Origin: Lachnospiraceae bacterium UBA3826 | GTDB lineage: Bacteria > Bacillota > Clostridia > Lachnospirales > Lachnospiraceae | NCBI GenBank assembly: GCA_002393095.1 | Contig: DGII01000016.1 | Span: forward strand, 1 to 6,546 | Reading direction: 5' to 3' | Length of the DNA stretch: 6,546 nt | In this document: in pieces, positions 1 to 5,750 of the stretch | How the letters are laid out: every line of letters starts with the position of its first letter | Numbering within the stretch: the first letter of the stretch is position 1 | Made by a program: the position numbers and the translations under genes | Notes under the pieces: model-generated | What the model saw: only the letters and a program-made list of their open reading frames with translations | What the model was told of the DNA's origin: nothing | Databases searched by the model: none

Positions 1-226
1 CATTCTTGGTACGAATGGACTCTTCCTTAACCTCAAGTAAGCCTTCGCGCTTCTTCTCTTCTGCAGTCTTAAGAGCTTCATCAATGATCTCTCTGGCCTG
101 TTCCTCAGCACTTCCTATCTTAGACTTTGCAGCCTTCTTCTGGTAATTGGAAGCACATATAACGGATACAGGTACCGCAATCAACAGAGTTACCACCACT
201 GCAATTACTATAGCTATAGCATTCAT
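1..226 (-). CDS. rny: Ribonuclease Y, N-terminal part (runs off the left edge)
   Basis: Only the first 75 codons are present. RNase Y is a membrane-anchored endoribonuclease that starts mRNA decay in many Gram-positive bacteria. Residues 3-24 (AIAIVIAVVVTLLIAVPVSV and onward) form one hydrophobic anchor. From about residue 29 the protein turns into a charged, heptad-like stretch (KIGSAEEQAREIIDEALKTA, then EEKKREGLLEVKEE) typical of the RNase Y coiled coil. The KH and HD catalytic domains would lie outside the window, since the family is usually about 510-520 residues. The ATG at 224-226 is chosen because AAGGAGG sits 9 nt upstream and the anchor follows at once. The gene follows recX and has its own promoter in the gap. 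The call rests on the anchor, the coiled-coil wording and the position after recX. Confidence 0.9.
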   Translation of the reverse strand, partial: MNAIAIVIAVVVTLLIAVPVSVICASNYQKKAAKSKIGSAEEQAREIIDEALKTAEEKKREGLLEVKEESIRTKN

Positions 227-235
227 GCAGCAGTA

Positions 236-242
236 CCTCCTT
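236..242 (-). promoter_or_regulatory. Ribosome binding site of rny
   Basis: The minus strand reads AAGGAGG, a near-perfect anti-16S match, 9 nt before the ATG at 226. It fixes the rny start. Confidence 0.85.
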
Positions 243-274
243 ATTCAATTATCATTGTACTTAACCATATTCAA

Positions 275-295
275 AGAGTCATGTAGAGTGACTCC
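275..295 (-). promoter_or_regulatory. Small hairpin in the rny 5' leader
   Basis: On the minus strand GAGTCA (294-289) pairs perfectly with TGACTC (281-276) around a 7-nt loop CTCTACA, and an outer G·U pair (295/275) extends the stem to 7 bp. It lies between the predicted rny promoter and the rny ribosome binding site, so it would be in the rny transcript. Only three T residues follow (TTTGAATA), which is poor for an intrinsic terminator. It could be a weak terminator for recX, a leader structure affecting rny stability or translation, or chance. Confidence 0.45.
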
Positions 296-320
296 AAGAT
301 AGCAAAATTACAACATATCT

Positions 321-349
321 ATGATACACTTTTGTCAAAGTTATGTCAA
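321..349 (-). promoter_or_regulatory. Predicted sigma-A-type promoter of rny
   Basis: On the minus strand a perfect -35 TTGACA (349-344) is followed after exactly 17 bp by TATCAT (326-321), which matches the TATAAT consensus at 5 of 6 positions. The -35 begins 5 bp after the recX stop codon. The expected start point is near 314, giving a leader of about 90 nt before the rny ATG. A second TTGACA (338-333) lies 11 bp downstream, inside the spacer, but has no good -10 at normal distance. Confidence 0.75.
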
Positions 350-354
350 TAGCA

Positions 355-957
355 CTATATACATCGGTTGATAGTATCCATATCAAATCCCTTGCCGTAA
401 AGATATGCCTTCAGCTTCTGCTTATCCTCATATGTAGCGCTGTCTCTGTCATAGTGCCGCTTAAGCATAAGCTTACGGATCAACTCCTCCTCGTCTGTCA
501 GATCACCGTCAGCCATCACGCTCTTAAGAGCTCTCTCAATGATATCCCTGTCAACTCCCTTCTGCCTTAGGTCATCGGTAAGTCGCCTGATGCTCTTAGA
601 ACTGCTGTAATACTGTATATATGACTTACAGTATCCGTAATCGTCAAGGCATCTCATATCCTTGATATACTCTATCGCCTGATCAATTATATCCTCCGGA
701 TAATCTCCCTCAATAAGCTTCTGCCTTATCTGATACTCCGTGTACGACCGCTTCTGCAATAGATTAAGCCCCCTTAGCTTGGCTCTTCTTGGCAGTATCT
801 GCGTCATTATCTTATGATAGGTCTCATCGCTTAACTCTTCGTCCTGTCTGATATTCAATTCCTTAAGCTCGCCCTTATATAACGTGATCAGGCTGTCATC
901 CGACAGCCTGATCCTTCGTCTCCCTCCGGGCAATTCCGTGATCTGTGTAACGATCAT
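355..957 (-). CDS. recX: Regulatory protein RecX
   Basis: RecX binds RecA filaments and modulates recombinase and coprotease activity, usually as an inhibitor. The 200-residue protein has a basic-rich N-terminal lead (GGRRRIRLSDDSLITLYKGE) and then the helical repeats of the family. The first repeat contains AKLRGLNLLQKRSYTEYQIR (59-78) followed by YPEDIIDQAIEYIKD (86-100). The second contains LDDYGYCKSYIQYYSSSK (104-121) and RRLTDDLRQKGVDRDII (124-140), and a third, more divergent one runs from about residue 150 to the end. Length is in the range for Clostridia RecX. Its ATG overlaps the recA TGA by 4 bp (ATGA, 954-957), and GGAGG lies about 12 nt upstream inside the recA end, so translation is probably coupled to recA. 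No separate promoter is visible, so it should follow the SOS control of recA. Confidence 0.93.
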   Translation of the reverse strand: MIVTQITELPGGRRRIRLSDDSLITLYKGELKELNIRQDEELSDETYHKIMTQILPRRAKLRGLNLLQKRSYTEYQIRQKLIEGDYPEDIIDQAIEYIKDMRCLDDYGYCKSYIQYYSSSKSIRRLTDDLRQKGVDRDIIERALKSVMADGDLTDEEELIRKLMLKRHYDRDSATYEDKQKLKAYLYGKGFDMDTINRCI

Positions 958-1967
958 ATATCAGCCGTTCCTCCGCTGAGATTGAATAAGTCTCTTACCT
1001 TATTCTCTACCTCTGCACATACCTCCGGATTCTCTTCAAGGTACTGCTTCGCATTCTCACGACCCTGTCCTATCTTATTGCCTTCATAAGCATACCATGC
1101 ACCTGATTTGACTATTATGTCATTGTCTGCGGCCAGATCCAGGATGTCGCCGATACGAGATATCCCCTTACCGAACATTATATCAAACTCTGCCTCCTTA
1201 AAAGGTGGTGCCACCTTATTCTTGACTACCTTGACCTTGGTCCTGTTACCTATCACCTCTCCCGCCTGCTTGATGGATTCTGTTCTTCTTACATCAAGTC
1301 TCACGGAAGCATAGAACTTAAGCGCTCTTCCTCCGGTGGTCGTCTCCGGATTGCCGAACATAACACCCAGCTTCTCTCTCAACTGGTTGATGAATACCAC
1401 CGTACAATTCGACTTGCTGATAACGGCTGTAAGCTTCCTCATGGCCTGACTCATAAGTCTCGCCTGAGCGCCCATTACCGCATCACCCATATCGCCGTCT
1501 ATCTCCTGCTTGGGCACAAGCGCCGCAACCGAATCCACAACAACTATATCTATGGCTCCTGAACGAACCATAGTCTCAGCTATCTCAAGTGCCTGTTCTC
1601 CGGAATCCGGCTGCGAGATGTACAGATTATCTATATCAACTCCGATATTCTTGGCATATACGGGATCGAGCGCATGCTCTGCATCTATGAATCCGGCAAT
1701 ACCGCCGCGCTTCTGAACCTCCGCTATCATGTGGAGCGTGACTGTGGTCTTACCTGATGACTCAGGACCGTATATCTCCACAATACGGCCTCTGGGTATG
1801 CCACCGATTCCAAGAGCCAGATCCAGACTTAAGGAGCCTGTCGGAATAGCCTCAACATTCATATTGGCTCCCTGATCTCCCAGCTTCATAACGGCACCCT
1901 TGCCGTACTGCTTCTCTATCTGCGCAATGGCAGCATCCAATGCTTTAAGCTTCTCTTCTTTTTCCAT
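954..1967 (-). CDS. recA: Recombinase RecA
   Basis: RecA is the ATP-dependent strand-exchange protein that also triggers LexA self-cleavage. From the ATG at 1965-1967 it has 337 residues. Visible elements are the N-terminal polymerisation helix (ALDAAIAQIEKQYGKGAVMK, 9-28), Walker A GPESSGKTT (67-75), Walker B IVVVDS (141-146), the L1 loop around EIDGDMGDAVMGAQARLMS (155-173), the L2 region after FINQLREKLGV (192-202, with MFGNPETTTGG following), and the C-terminal RIGDILDLAADND. The end is short (SGGTADI) and lacks the long acidic tail of E. coli RecA. The reading frame stays open up to a TTG at 1994, but the ATG is the start: GGAAGGAG lies 8 nt before it, and the TTG falls inside a LexA box. 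The gene has its own LexA-controlled promoter and overlaps recX by 4 bp. Confidence 0.98.
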   Translation of the reverse strand: MEKEEKLKALDAAIAQIEKQYGKGAVMKLGDQGANMNVEAIPTGSLSLDLALGIGGIPRGRIVEIYGPESSGKTTVTLHMIAEVQKRGGIAGFIDAEHALDPVYAKNIGVDIDNLYISQPDSGEQALEIAETMVRSGAIDIVVVDSVAALVPKQEIDGDMGDAVMGAQARLMSQAMRKLTAVISKSNCTVVFINQLREKLGVMFGNPETTTGGRALKFYASVRLDVRRTESIKQAGEVIGNRTKVKVVKNKVAPPFKEAEFDIMFGKGISRIGDILDLAADNDIIVKSGAWYAYEGNKIGQGRENAKQYLEENPEVCAEVENKVRDLFNLSGGTADI

Positions 1968-1975
1968 GGTAAAAT

Positions 1976-1983
1976 CTCCTTCC
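1976..1983 (-). promoter_or_regulatory. Ribosome binding site that sets the recA start
   Basis: The minus strand reads GGAAGGAG, with 8 nt to the ATG at 1967. It lies downstream of the TTG at 1994, so it can serve only the ATG. This supports the 337-residue RecA rather than a 346-residue form beginning MFTPEGDFT. Confidence 0.88.
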
Positions 1984-1986
1984 GGT

Positions 1987-2002
1987 GTGAACAAATGTTC
2001 AC
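1987..2002. promoter_or_regulatory. LexA (SOS) operator 1 of recA
   Basis: The sequence GTGAACAAATGTTCAC is two 7-bp inverted arms (GTGAACA / TGTTCAC) around a 2-bp centre. Its core GAAC-AAAT-GTTC fits the Gram-positive LexA consensus CGAACRNRYGTTCG at every position except the outermost pair, which is T/A instead of C/G but still symmetrical. It lies just after the expected start point (about 2006) and before the recA ribosome binding site, where bound LexA would block transcription. Confidence 0.88.
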
Positions 2003-2012
2003 TTCATTAACA

Positions 2013-2041
2013 AGAATAAAACATCTGTTCGTCTTTGTCAA
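2013..2041 (-). promoter_or_regulatory. Predicted sigma-A-type promoter of recA-recX
   Basis: On the minus strand a perfect -35 TTGACA (2041-2036) is separated by exactly 17 bp from TATTCT (2018-2013), a 4 of 6 match to TATAAT. The start point should be near 2006, giving a leader of about 39 nt to the recA ATG. A LexA box fills the spacer and a second lies just downstream, so the promoter should be shut off until DNA damage activates RecA. Confidence 0.82.
2018..2031. promoter_or_regulatory. LexA (SOS) operator 2 of recA, imperfect, in the promoter spacer
   Basis: The minus strand reads CGAACAGATGTTTT, which matches 12 of 14 positions of CGAACRNRYGTTCG; only the last two bases of the second half-site differ. 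It covers most of the -35/-10 spacer and touches the -10. Its centre is 30 bp, about three helical turns, from operator 1, so dimers on the two boxes would lie on nearly the same face of the DNA. Confidence 0.7.
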
Positions 2042-2070
2042 TAGATTTTTTATCCTATCCGGAACGAATA

Positions 2071-2098
2071 TGATCGAATGATTGAATGAATGATCGAA
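2071..2098. repeat. Short tandem repeat TGATYGAA upstream of the recA promoter
   Basis: The plus strand reads TGATCGAA (2071-2078), TGATTGAA (2079-2086), a partial TGAA (2087-2090) and TGATCGAA (2091-2098). The two perfect units sit inside an exact 10-bp direct repeat ATGATCGAAT spaced 20 bp apart. It lies about 30 bp upstream of the recA -35 in an AT-rich gap. It may be a slippage-born repeat or a binding site for an unknown regulator; the sequence does not decide. Confidence 0.6.
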
Positions 2099-2137
2099 TA
2101 TATAGAATATATCCTATAATATGGATATGTTCAATAC

Positions 2138-3415
2138 CTATTTTTTGCCAAAGGTCTTCTCACTGTAATACTCAAGTATACAGTTACGCATCAGATTAAG
2201 TGCCGCGGTTACGGCATTATTCCTGATCTTGGCTCTGCTTCCGTTAAAGTGATGCTCCTTCACCGTCACCTTACCGCACACAAAGCAGGCTATATATACA
2301 AGTCCCACGGGCTTATCCGGACTTCCGCCGTCAGGCCCCGCAATTCCCGTGGTGGCGATTGTCACATCGCACTTGGCAAGAGCCGCCATGCCTGCTGCCA
2401 TCTCGCTCGCAGTCTGCCTGCTCACGGCGCCGTACTTATCAAGCGTACTCTTCTTAACACCCGCAAGCTTTCTCTTGGACTTATTCGAATAAGTGATAAG
2501 CCCTGACTTGAATGCCTCCGATACACCCGGCACATTGATCAGTCTTCCTGCCACAAGTCCTCCCGTGCACGACTCTATCGTACCGACCGTAAGCTCATTG
2601 GCAAGGATAAGATCCACCACCGCCTGCTCTAAGGTCACGTTCTCATCCGTAGTATATACGCTGTTGCCGAACCTCTCCTTAAGCTCCTTCACAACAGGCT
2701 TTGTAAGCTTCTTGGCTGCAGCCTCGTCCTCTCCGTATGCCGATACCCTGATATGTACCTCTCCGGTCTTGGCATAGGTTGCGATTGTGGGATTGGTCTG
2801 AGACTCTATCATATCCTTTATCATGGTCTCGGCCTTGCTCTCACCCACACCGCATATCTTCACCATCTTTGAATAGATGGTTCCCGATATGAGCGACTTA
2901 AGATACGGCTCCACGGATTCCCTGTACATAAGCTCAAGTTCCTCAGGGGGACCCGGCAGAAGTATCACATGCTTGCCGTTATCCTCGATTATACAGCCCG
3001 GAGCTGTCCCGTTATTATTGGGCAGGATGATACACCCCTCAGGCATCATCGCCTGCTTCCAGTTATTATCCGTAGGGGACTTGCCTACCTTGACGAAGTA
3101 TTCCGCTATAGCGATTTTGGAAGTCTCATCCATGTAGAGCTTTCGTCCCATGCACTTAGCAGACACTTCCTTGGTCAGATCGTCCTGAGTAGGACCGAGT
3201 CCGCCGCTTAATATCACAATATCCGCACGGTCTATGGCTCTGTTAAGAGTATCCGTAAGTCTTCCTTCGTTATCTCCCACAACGTCCTGATAGTAGCAGG
3301 AGAGTCCCAGCTTAACGCACTCTCTTGCAAGGAACGCCGCATTAGTATTGATGATATTACCCATCAATATCTCTGTACCCACCGATATCAGTTCTACCGT
3401 AAGCTTATTGTCCAT
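2138..3415 (-). CDS. cinA: CinA: competence/damage-inducible protein A with C-terminal NMN deamidase domain
   Basis: CinA is a two-part cytosolic enzyme. The N-terminal MoaB/MogA-like domain (about 1-170) is associated in the family with ADP-ribose pyrophosphatase activity, and the C-terminal PncC domain (about 258-415) with deamidation of nicotinamide mononucleotide in pyridine nucleotide recycling. Visible are VELISVGTEILMGNIINTN (7-25), ILSGGLGPTQDDLTKE (68-83) and ILLPGPPEEL (151-160) in the first part. The second part shows ESCTGGL (281-287), INVPGVSEAF (293-302) and TTGIAGPDGGSPDKPVGLVY (355-374). At 425 residues it is the usual full length and both domains look intact. The ATG at 3413-3415 follows a G-rich GGGGTGG about 7 nt upstream; an ATG 5 bases earlier is in another frame. 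It is the last gene of the upstream cluster. Linkage of cinA to recA is known from other Firmicutes, but here a 170-bp gap with its own promoter separates them. Confidence 0.95.
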   Translation of the reverse strand: MDNKLTVELISVGTEILMGNIINTNAAFLARECVKLGLSCYYQDVVGDNEGRLTDTLNRAIDRADIVILSGGLGPTQDDLTKEVSAKCMGRKLYMDETSKIAIAEYFVKVGKSPTDNNWKQAMMPEGCIILPNNNGTAPGCIIEDNGKHVILLPGPPEELELMYRESVEPYLKSLISGTIYSKMVKICGVGESKAETMIKDMIESQTNPTIATYAKTGEVHIRVSAYGEDEAAAKKLTKPVVKELKERFGNSVYTTDENVTLEQAVVDLILANELTVGTIESCTGGLVAGRLINVPGVSEAFKSGLITYSNKSKRKLAGVKKSTLDKYGAVSRQTASEMAAGMAALAKCDVTIATTGIAGPDGGSPDKPVGLVYIACFVCGKVTVKEHHFNGSRAKIRNNAVTAALNLMRNCILEYYSEKTFGKK

Positions 3416-3433
3416 AACATGCCACCCCGACTT

Positions 3434-3985
3434 CTATCTGTCTGCCAATACCGCTCTGTTCTTCCATATATAATCTATAAGGGATACTATCGTAAGGATC
3501 ACCGCTATCCACATGACTGCCCTCGTTAGCATTACGAAGATTTGATTATCTATGCCTGCAAGCATCATTATCACCATAGCCATCTGTGATACCGTCTTAC
3601 ACTTGCCCCACATGCTCGCCGCTATGACTATTCCCGCATCGGATGCCACCAGTCTGAATCCGCTTATTATGAATTCCCTTGCTATGATGATTATCACGGC
3701 CCATGCGGGAAGCATCGCCGGATCAAGCTCTACAAGGCATATCATGGCAGAGCACACCAAGACCTTATCAGCCAGAGGGTCCATGAATTTGCCGAAATTA
3801 GTGATCAGACCGTACTTACGCGCGATCTTACCATCAAGCATATCGGTAAGCGACGCCACTATGAATATGATAAGTGCGATCTGTCTTGAGTAAGGTCCCG
3901 CACACCCCGTCAATAAAATAACAACGAATGGTACAATGAGTACCATTCTTAATATTGTAAGTTTATTAGGAAGATTCATTGTCAT
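3434..3985 (-). CDS. pgsA: CDP-diacylglycerol--glycerol-3-phosphate 3-phosphatidyltransferase
   Basis: This membrane enzyme makes phosphatidylglycerolphosphate from CDP-diacylglycerol and glycerol-3-phosphate, the committed step to phosphatidylglycerol. The CDP-alcohol phosphatidyltransferase signature D-x2-DG-x2-AR-x8-G-x3-D-x3-D is complete: D48, D51, G52, A55, R56, G65, D69 and D73. The opening NLPNKLTILRM is typical of PgsA. Several hydrophobic segments are visible (about 8-27, 33-47, 75-86, 92-110, 132-145 and 150-173), as expected for a multi-pass protein. The 183-residue length is normal. AAGGA lies 5 nt before the ATG at 3985; the ATG two codons later (3979) is a possible alternative. 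The gene starts 14 bp after rimO and ends 18 bp before cinA. A related CDP-alcohol transferase cannot be excluded, but PgsA fits best. Confidence 0.94.
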   Translation of the reverse strand: MTMNLPNKLTILRMVLIVPFVVILLTGCAGPYSRQIALIIFIVASLTDMLDGKIARKYGLITNFGKFMDPLADKVLVCSAMICLVELDPAMLPAWAVIIIIAREFIISGFRLVASDAGIVIAASMWGKCKTVSQMAMVIMMLAGIDNQIFVMLTRAVMWIAVILTIVSLIDYIWKNRAVLADR

Positions 3986-3999
3986 GCCTTTCCTTATCG

Positions 4000-5337
4000 T
4001 CAGTCATCTGCCGGTACAGCCACAAGGTCATAGCCTGCGGCTCCCGTTATCCTTACTTTAATGTCTTCCCCGCTCATATACTCCCTGTCAGCTTCTATGA
4101 ATATCATTCCGTCCACATCCGGAGCATCCATATAAGACCTTGCCATATATACGCCATCCTTCGGGATATAGCCCTGTATTGTGACCATAAGCTCTCTTCC
4201 CGACATTGCTTTATTGGCGTCAAAAACTATCCTCTGTTGAAGCTTCATTATGGCGTTACGCCTCATATTGCGCAGCACCACAGGTATCTGACGCTTCATC
4301 CCTGCAGCAACCGTTCCCTCCTCTGCCGAATACGAGAAGACTCCCAGTCTGTTAAATCTCATATCCTTTACAAAGGCTTTAAGCCTTCTGTAATCGGCCA
4401 TACTCTCTCCGGGAAAGCCCGCTATGAGAGTGGTCCTTATGCATATATCGGGTATCTCCTCCCTTAGTCTTGCAATAAGCCTCCTTAAGCTGCTCTCGTC
4501 AGTCTTCCTGCCCATGCGCTTAAGGACATTGTCGGAAGCATGCTGTATCGGCATATCTATATAGTGATACAGCTTAGGCTCATTTTTCATAAGCTGTATC
4601 AGTTCATCCGTTATCTCTTCTGGATAGCAGTACAGAAGCCTTATATGCTCTATACCTTCCACCCTCGCAAGCCCGGATATGAGTCCTGTAAGCTGCTTTT
4701 TGCCGTATATATCCGTCCCGTACAGCGTGGTCTCCTGAGCTACTAAGATAAGCTCCTTAACGCCCCTCGCTGCCAGATCCGTCGCTTCCGCTATAAGGTC
4801 TTCCATGGGTATGGATCTGTACCTGCCTCTTAACTTCGGGATGATACAGTATGTACATCTTTTATCGCATCCCTCCGCGATCTTAAGGTAAGCATAGTGT
4901 ATGGGAGTCGTTAAAAGTCTCTTATGTCCGTATATGGGCTTGGCATCAATGGGATCACACAGAGTCACGCACTCTTTATTCCCGCCTTTTTCAAGCTCGT
5001 CAAGTGCCTCCGCCACCCTGTCAAATGACGATATGCCGAGTATGGCATCAACCTCCGGAATGGATTGCCGTATATCATCAGTATACCTCTGTCCCAGACA
5101 GCCCGTTACTATGATATACCTTAAGCGTCCCTCCGTCTTAAGCTTCGCAAGACGGAGTATATTGTCGATACTCTCCTGCTTGGCATCGAGTATGAATGCA
5201 CAGGTGTTGACCACAACCGCGTCTGCCTCTTCCTCATCATAGACAAGCTCATGACCCGCTTCGTCAAGGATGCCCAGCATCATCTCGGTATCAACCGTAT
5301 TCTTATCACATCCCAGAGAAATAAAAGCAACCTTCAT
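4000..5337 (-). CDS. rimO: Ribosomal protein uS12 (S12) aspartate methylthiotransferase RimO
   Basis: RimO is a radical-SAM enzyme that adds a methylthio group to a conserved aspartate of ribosomal protein uS12. Three domains are visible. The N-terminal methylthiotransferase domain carries C10 (SLGCDKNTVD), C46 (VVNTCAF) and C80 (VTGCLGQR), ligands of the auxiliary iron-sulfur cluster. The radical-SAM core has CxxxCxxC at C157, C161 and C164 (EGCDKRCTYCIIPKLRGRYR). A TRAM-like domain fills the end (about 373-440). The motif LGCDKNTVD and the 445-residue length favour RimO over the related tRNA enzyme MiaB. The ATG at 5335-5337 begins right at the first strand of the domain. The ribosome binding site is weak (GCGGAT), and the gene starts 14 bp after the rpoZ stop, so translation may depend on rpoZ. 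It ends 14 bp before pgsA. Confidence 0.95.
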   Translation of the reverse strand: MKVAFISLGCDKNTVDTEMMLGILDEAGHELVYDEEEADAVVVNTCAFILDAKQESIDNILRLAKLKTEGRLRYIIVTGCLGQRYTDDIRQSIPEVDAILGISSFDRVAEALDELEKGGNKECVTLCDPIDAKPIYGHKRLLTTPIHYAYLKIAEGCDKRCTYCIIPKLRGRYRSIPMEDLIAEATDLAARGVKELILVAQETTLYGTDIYGKKQLTGLISGLARVEGIEHIRLLYCYPEEITDELIQLMKNEPKLYHYIDMPIQHASDNVLKRMGRKTDESSLRRLIARLREEIPDICIRTTLIAGFPGESMADYRRLKAFVKDMRFNRLGVFSYSAEEGTVAAGMKRQIPVVLRNMRRNAIMKLQQRIVFDANKAMSGRELMVTIQGYIPKDGVYMARSYMDAPDVDGMIFIEADREYMSGEDIKVRITGAAGYDLVAVPADD

Positions 5338-5351
5338 AGACAGTTATCCGC

Positions 5352-5735
5352 TTAAGCTTCCTCTTCCTCGGCAGCTTCCTCTTCACTGTCATTGCTGTCT
5401 TCCTCTGCGGACTCTCTCTCCGCCTTCTTGGCAGCTCTCTCTTCCAGAATCTCCTTGGCCTTCTTTGCAGCCTCTTCCTTGATCTCCGCCTCGAATTCCT
5501 CAAGCTCGTCCTCGGCTATGATCTTGATCTTACCCTGATTAAGCTCCTCTACGGCGACCGAAAGGGGCTTCTGACCCGTAACAGACACAAGCGGTTCATC
5601 ACCGTCCACTATCTGGCGGGCACGCTTGGCTGTAGCCATTACGATGGAATATCTGCTGTTGACGACCTTCGTCTCTCCGGGAAGGGCATCTGCATTGACG
5701 ACCTTCATAAGATCTGAATATGATGGATGTAACAT
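5352..5735 (-). CDS. rpoZ: RNA polymerase omega subunit with long acidic C-terminal tail
   Basis: Omega is a small RNA polymerase subunit that helps fold and hold the beta-prime subunit. The core is residues 1-74: MLHPSYSDLMKVVN at the start, then the conserved NSRYSIVMATAKRARQIVDG (26-45), KPLSVAVEELNQGKIKI (56-72). Residues 75-127 are an added charged tail in which 25 of 53 residues are Glu or Asp, with a Lys/Ala-rich middle (KEEAAKKAKEILEERAAKKA) and an almost purely acidic end (EEEAAEEEEA). Omega is often 65-95 residues, so 127 is long. AGGAGG sits 7 nt before the ATG, inside the 15-bp gap after gmk. Placement after gmk is the usual one. The core is secure; the tail has no assigned role. 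Confidence 0.93.
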   Translation of the reverse strand: MLHPSYSDLMKVVNADALPGETKVVNSRYSIVMATAKRARQIVDGDEPLVSVTGQKPLSVAVEELNQGKIKIIAEDELEEFEAEIKEEAAKKAKEILEERAAKKAERESAEEDSNDSEEEAAEEEEA

Positions 5736-5740
5736 TTTAT

Positions 5741-5748
5741 CTCCTCCT
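5741..5748 (-). promoter_or_regulatory. Ribosome binding site of rpoZ
   Basis: The minus strand reads AGGAGGAG, among the strongest ribosome binding sites in the window. AGGAGG ends 7 nt before the rpoZ ATG, and it fills half of the 15-bp gmk-rpoZ gap. Confidence 0.8.
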
Positions 5749-5750
5749 GT

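Noticed and set aside
343..570. 75-residue hydrophobic plus-strand open frame opposite the recX end
   Set aside because: Its start lies within the rny promoter region and the rest mirrors recX. No ribosome binding site or family resemblance was seen.
1172..1185. LexA-like CGAACATTATATCA inside recA, with a similar CGAACATAACACCC at 1355-1368
   Set aside because: Only one half-site matches in each case, and both fall in codons for the RecA MFGK and MFGN segments, so they are explained by protein sequence.
2101..2118. AT-rich inverted repeat (TATAGGAT / ATTCTATA) after cinA as an intrinsic terminator
   Set aside because: The stem is almost all A/T with one G·U pair, leaves at most a 4-nt loop, and no T-run follows it on the minus strand. 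Read-through from cinA into recA therefore cannot be excluded.
2121..2134. Possible third LexA box just after cinA (minus strand TGAACATATCCATA)
   Set aside because: The first half-site and centre fit the consensus, but the second half (CCAT instead of GTTC) does not, and it is too far from the recA promoter to repress it directly.
3979..4467. 162-residue plus-strand open frame opposite rimO
   Set aside because: It lies antisense to a well-conserved gene, has no ribosome binding site or recognisable domain, and its residue pattern is a reverse-strand shadow.
5306..5503. Arg/Lys-rich 65-residue reading frame on the minus strand across the end of rpoZ
   Set aside because: It is a frame shadow of the Glu/Lys/Ala-rich omega tail, where GAA/GAG/GCN codons read one base off give Arg-rich text. 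It has no independent start signal.
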